Shown here piece after piece: positions 60,622 through 62,774 of a stretch of 62,774 bases of DNA. The notes below the pieces were generated by a model that saw only the letters and a list, made by a program, of their open reading frames with translations, searched no databases and was not told the origin of the DNA. Numbering within the stretch: the first letter of the stretch is position 1; every line of letters starts with the position of its first letter. The DNA is from Ferrimonas balearica. Its GTDB lineage: Bacteria; Pseudomonadota; Gammaproteobacteria; Enterobacterales; Shewanellaceae. The stretch spans positions 1 to 62,774 of the forward strand of contig NZ_JAHVHW010000013.1 in the NCBI RefSeq assembly GCF_019802055.1, read 5' to 3'. The translations under genes were made by a program, and so were the position numbers.

Positions 60622-61446
60622 ATGGATCAGTACGCGGTGTTCGGCCACCCCATTGCCCACAGTCAGTCTCCCTTTATTCATCAGACCTTCGCCAGGCAAA
60701 CCGGCCAGTCCCTTGAGTATCGGGCCATCCTAGCACCCCTGGGCGGGTTCGCTGAAACCGTTCACCGGTTTCGGGCCGAAGGCGGGCAGGGTGGGAATGT
60801 CACGCTGCCTTTTAAGGAGGAAGCGTTTGCTCTCTGCGACGAATTGACCGAGCGGGCACGTCTGGCGGGGGCGGTGAACACGCTCCACTGGCAGAGTGAC
60901 GGTCGTTTGCTCGGGGACAATACGGATGGGGCCGGTATGGTGTCCGACCTGCTTCAACATGGCGCAGCCATTGAGGGCAAGCGTGTCTTGATTGTCGGAG
61001 CCGGGGGCGCTGTGAGGGGAGTACTGGAACCGGTGCTGGCCTGCGGACCATCAGAAGTGGTCATCGCCAACCGTACTGAAAGCAAAGCGACGGTCCTGGC
61101 TGGCGACTTCTCTGCACTGGGCAATATCAGGGGCGTGGGGCTCGATGGCATTGATGGGAGATTCGACCTCATTATCAATGGCACCTCCGCATCGCTGTCT
61201 GGGGAACTCCCGCCATTACCTGATGGCTGCCTGATTTCAGGCGGGATCACCTATGATATGGCTTATGGCACCAAGGCAACGCCGTTCCAGCTCTGGGGTG
61301 AGAAGCAGGGGGGCAGGATCAATCTGTCCGGGCTGGGTATGTTGGTGAACCAGGCCGCGGAGAGCTTTGAGCGGTGGCGGGGCGTCAGGCCCGAGACCGG
61401 GCCGGTGAAAGCGGCTCTGATGGCCCGGATGGAGGCGAAACAATGA
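60622..61446 (+). CDS. aroE: Shikimate dehydrogenase (NADP+)
   Basis: Reduces 3-dehydroshikimate to shikimate in aromatic amino-acid synthesis. It starts [21 protein letters not shown]. Substrate-site motifs [11 protein letters not shown] with the catalytic Lys and [11 protein letters not shown], cofactor loop [16 protein letters not shown] with NRTESKA, and the late [13 protein letters not shown] are present. It is 274 aa. It overlaps the next gene by ATGA. Confidence 0.97.
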   Translation: MDQYAVFGHPIAHSQSPFIHQTFARQTGQSLEYRAILAPLGGFAETVHRFRAEGGQGGNVTLPFKEEAFALCDELTERARLAGAVNTLHWQSDGRLLGDNTDGAGMVSDLLQHGAAIEGKRVLIVGAGGAVRGVLEPVLACGPSEVVIANRTESKATVLAGDFSALGNIRGVGLDGIDGRFDLIINGTSASLSGELPPLPDGCLISGGITYDMAYGTKATPFQLWGEKQGGRINLSGLGMLVNQAAESFERWRGVRPETGPVKAALMARMEAKQ

Positions 61447-61718
61447 ATCAGCAGATCCTCTTTAATGACCATGTCGAGATCGACTGGGATCAGGGCTGGG
61501 CACAGTTTCATGCCATGGTAGCCGGTCAGCAGGTCCCCTGCCTGATTGGTCTGAACGTACTGGCGAATAAGCTGGATATGACCCTGACCAGTGCTGAAGA
61601 GGCCGCAGCCGCCTTTGAGCAGCTGCGGTTTGATCTGGAGGCGGAAGCAGAGATCCTGATTGAGGATGAAGCCTTCGACGCACAGGGGCGGATCTGGCTC
61701 GGCCATCCGCCCATCTGA
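61443..61718 (+). CDS. DUF1488 family protein (YrdB-like)
   Basis: A 91-aa acidic protein starting [19 protein letters not shown] at 61443, coupled to aroE by an ATGA overlap. DUF1488 proteins follow aroE in many gammaproteobacteria. No function is established. It ends one base from the convergent yrdA gene, and no terminator hairpin is visible between them. Confidence 0.88.
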   Translation: MNQQILFNDHVEIDWDQGWAQFHAMVAGQQVPCLIGLNVLANKLDMTLTSAEEAAAAFEQLRFDLEAEAEILIEDEAFDAQGRIWLGHPPI

Positions 61719-61719
61719 T

Positions 61720-62256
61720 TCAGCAGTGTTCTTCCAGGTACTGGTTCTTCAGCCGCACATAATGTGCGGCTGACTCTTTTAGAAAGGCCCTTTCATCATC
61801 GGTCAGGGGGCGGGCGGCTTTGGCGGGGCTGCCAACATAGAGGTGGCCGCTCTCCAGACGTTTGCCGGGGGGTACCAGGGTTCCTGCACCGATGATCACG
61901 TCTTCTTCAACGACGACGCCATCCAGAATAATGGCGCCCATCCCCACCAGGACCCGATCACCGATCACGCATCCGTGCAGCATCGCTTTATGCCCGACCG
62001 TCACGTCTTCGCCAATAATCAGTGGAAACCCATCCGGGTGACCATTACCGGGACGGGAAACATGAAGCACGGATCCGTCCTGTACATTGGTGCGTGCACC
62101 GATACGGATAAAGTTAACGTCACCCCGTGCGGCAACCAGAGGCCAAATGCTGCTGTCTTCTCCCAGTGCGATGTCGCCATAAAGCACCGCGCTGGGCTCA
62201 ATAAAGACACCGTCAGCCATTTGGGGGAGACGATTCTGGTAGGTGTTCAGCGACAT
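61720..62256 (-). CDS. yrdA: Gamma-carbonic anhydrase family protein YrdA
   Basis: Left-handed beta-helix hexapeptide protein of the gamma-carbonic anhydrase/YrdA family. It is 178 aa from the ATG at 62256 (MSLNTYQNRLPQMADGVFIEP), with AGGAGC upstream. The hexapeptide repeats run IWPLVAARGDVNFIRIGART and SVLHVSRPG through DVTVGHKAMLHGCVIGDRVLVGMGA. The zinc histidine pattern H-N4-H of the family is visible in TVGHKAMLHG. Activity is unproven for many members. An upstream extension into the rrn promoter region was rejected. Confidence 0.92.
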   Translation of the reverse strand: MSLNTYQNRLPQMADGVFIEPSAVLYGDIALGEDSSIWPLVAARGDVNFIRIGARTNVQDGSVLHVSRPGNGHPDGFPLIIGEDVTVGHKAMLHGCVIGDRVLVGMGAIILDGVVVEEDVIIGAGTLVPPGKRLESGHLYVGSPAKAARPLTDDERAFLKESAAHYVRLKNQYLEEHC

Positions 62257-62287
62257 GATGGGGCTCCTGAAGTCGAAATTGGTCGTC

Positions 62288-62293
62288 ATTATA
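62288..62293 (-). promoter_or_regulatory. yrdA promoter -10 element
   Basis: Minus-strand TATAAT preceded by GTGGG, 31 bases from the yrdA ATG. No good -35 is seen. It lies about 75 bases from the divergent distal rrn promoter. Confidence 0.4.
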
Positions 62294-62364
62294 CCCACTC
62301 TTGCTGGCTTAATGCCCAGGCTGGTGGCTTTTGCACCGATCAAAACATTTGTGCCGAAAAAGCC

Positions 62365-62392
62365 TTGCACCCTCAGAATCCCTCCCTATAAT
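62365..62392 (+). promoter_or_regulatory. rrn promoter, distal (right operon)
   Basis: -35 TTGCAC (62365-62370), 16-bp spacer, -10 TATAAT (62387-62392), then a GCGCCC discriminator. It is strong and of stringent type. Confidence 0.7.
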
Positions 62393-62484
62393 GCGCCCTC
62401 ACGTTGACGGGGAACGAAGCCAAACGGCGAAACGGCCCGGTTAACACGGCAGCAGCCACTCAAAAAACTTCATCAAAAAAGGGC

Positions 62485-62512
62485 TTGACCCGATGAGTTA
62501 ACTGAGTAAAAT
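62485..62512 (+). promoter_or_regulatory. rrn promoter, middle (right operon)
   Basis: -35 TTGACC (62485-62490), 16-bp spacer, -10 TAAAAT (62507-62512), followed by GGCGCTCC. Confidence 0.6.
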
Positions 62513-62600
62513 GGCGCTCCACTTCAAGGGGAAAGCCGAAAGGCCTAAAACTTGAAGTTTTAGAAGCTCAGGCGAGCGGTTCGAAAGAACGAAAAATTGC

Positions 62601-62628
62601 TTGACTTCAACATGGGACAGCGTAGAAT
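62601..62628 (+). promoter_or_regulatory. rrn promoter, proximal (right operon)
   Basis: -35 TTGACT (62601-62606), 16-bp spacer, -10 TAGAAT (62623-62628), discriminator GCGCATCCCGC. It is the counterpart of the left promoter at 140-167. Confidence 0.75.
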
Positions 62629-62655
62629 GCGCATCCCGCTTCGGTAGAAAACGAA

Positions 62656-62774
62656 GCAACGCTCTTTAACAATTAGTCAGACAATCTGTGTGGGCACTCA
62701 CGCAGTGTTGAGAAATCATCATTTTCTCGATGCTACTGAGTGACACCAAGTTAATTCAGTATTCATTGAGTAGC
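62656..62774 (+). promoter_or_regulatory. rRNA operon leader (right copy)
   Basis: BoxA GCTCTTTAACAA (62661-62672), followed by CAATCTGTGTGGGCACTC. A boxB-like hairpin GCTTCG/CGAAGC (62638-62657) precedes boxA. It is a perfect inverted copy of 1-119. 16S rRNA is expected just beyond the window. Confidence 0.85.

Overview
This window is a contiguous piece of chromosomal core genome from a gammaproteobacterium, and it contains the replication origin. Protein sequences and gene order match the Alteromonadales/Vibrionales/Aeromonadales side of the class. A marine genus such as Ferrimonas or a close Shewanella relative fits best, but the genus is inference. I see no insertion sequence, prophage, CRISPR array or tRNA.

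The two ends (1-119 and 62656-62774) are a perfect 119-bp inverted repeat. It carries the boxA antitermination signal of rRNA leaders, and strong tandem promoters lie just inside each copy. The window is therefore the segment between two divergent rRNA operons, whose 16S genes should begin just outside it. oriC lies between them (18678-19000), so both operons would be read away from the origin.

Region 1 (387-18583), almost all on the minus strand and reading away from oriC: mnmG-rsmG-parA-parB, the F1Fo ATP synthase operon atpIBEFHAGDC, a plus-strand EamA/DMT exporter, glmU, a DeoR-type regulator, glmS and ccoG.

Region 2 (18584-23799): oriC with three AT-rich 13-mer-like repeats, DnaA boxes and about 20 GATC sites, then mioC, mnmE, yidC, yidD, rnpA and rpmH (a 44-codon gene), and a second GATC-dense block upstream of dnaA.

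Region 3 (23800-29782): dnaA-dnaN-recF-gyrB on the plus strand. Three parS-like ParB sites lie at 27308, 29880 and 36223, on the dnaA side of oriC.

Region 4 (29952-43510): guaC, glyQS, tag, a large exported TolB-propeller/amidohydrolase, tusA, fadBA and pepQ.

Region 5 (43510-52880): yigZ, trkH, hemG, an HlyU-like ArsR regulator, a second hemG-family gene, a second trkH, trkA, rsmB, fmt and def. It joins two gene blocks that are separate in E. coli and contains both paralogous pairs.

Region 6 (53018-62256): a LysM protein, dprA, smg, an M9-collagenase-like lipoprotein, the yrdD zinc-finger gene, purE, tsaC, hemF, a truncated haemoglobin, aroE, a DUF1488 gene and the gamma-carbonic anhydrase yrdA.

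Most of the window is housekeeping: replication and segregation, ATP synthesis, amino-sugar supply, tRNA modification and charging, protein maturation, potassium uptake, haem synthesis and beta-oxidation. The more unusual items are the duplicated trkH/hemG block with its candidate thiol-sensing regulator, the two GATC islands, and two exported hydrolases that share a TTGTATACAA-type promoter palindrome.
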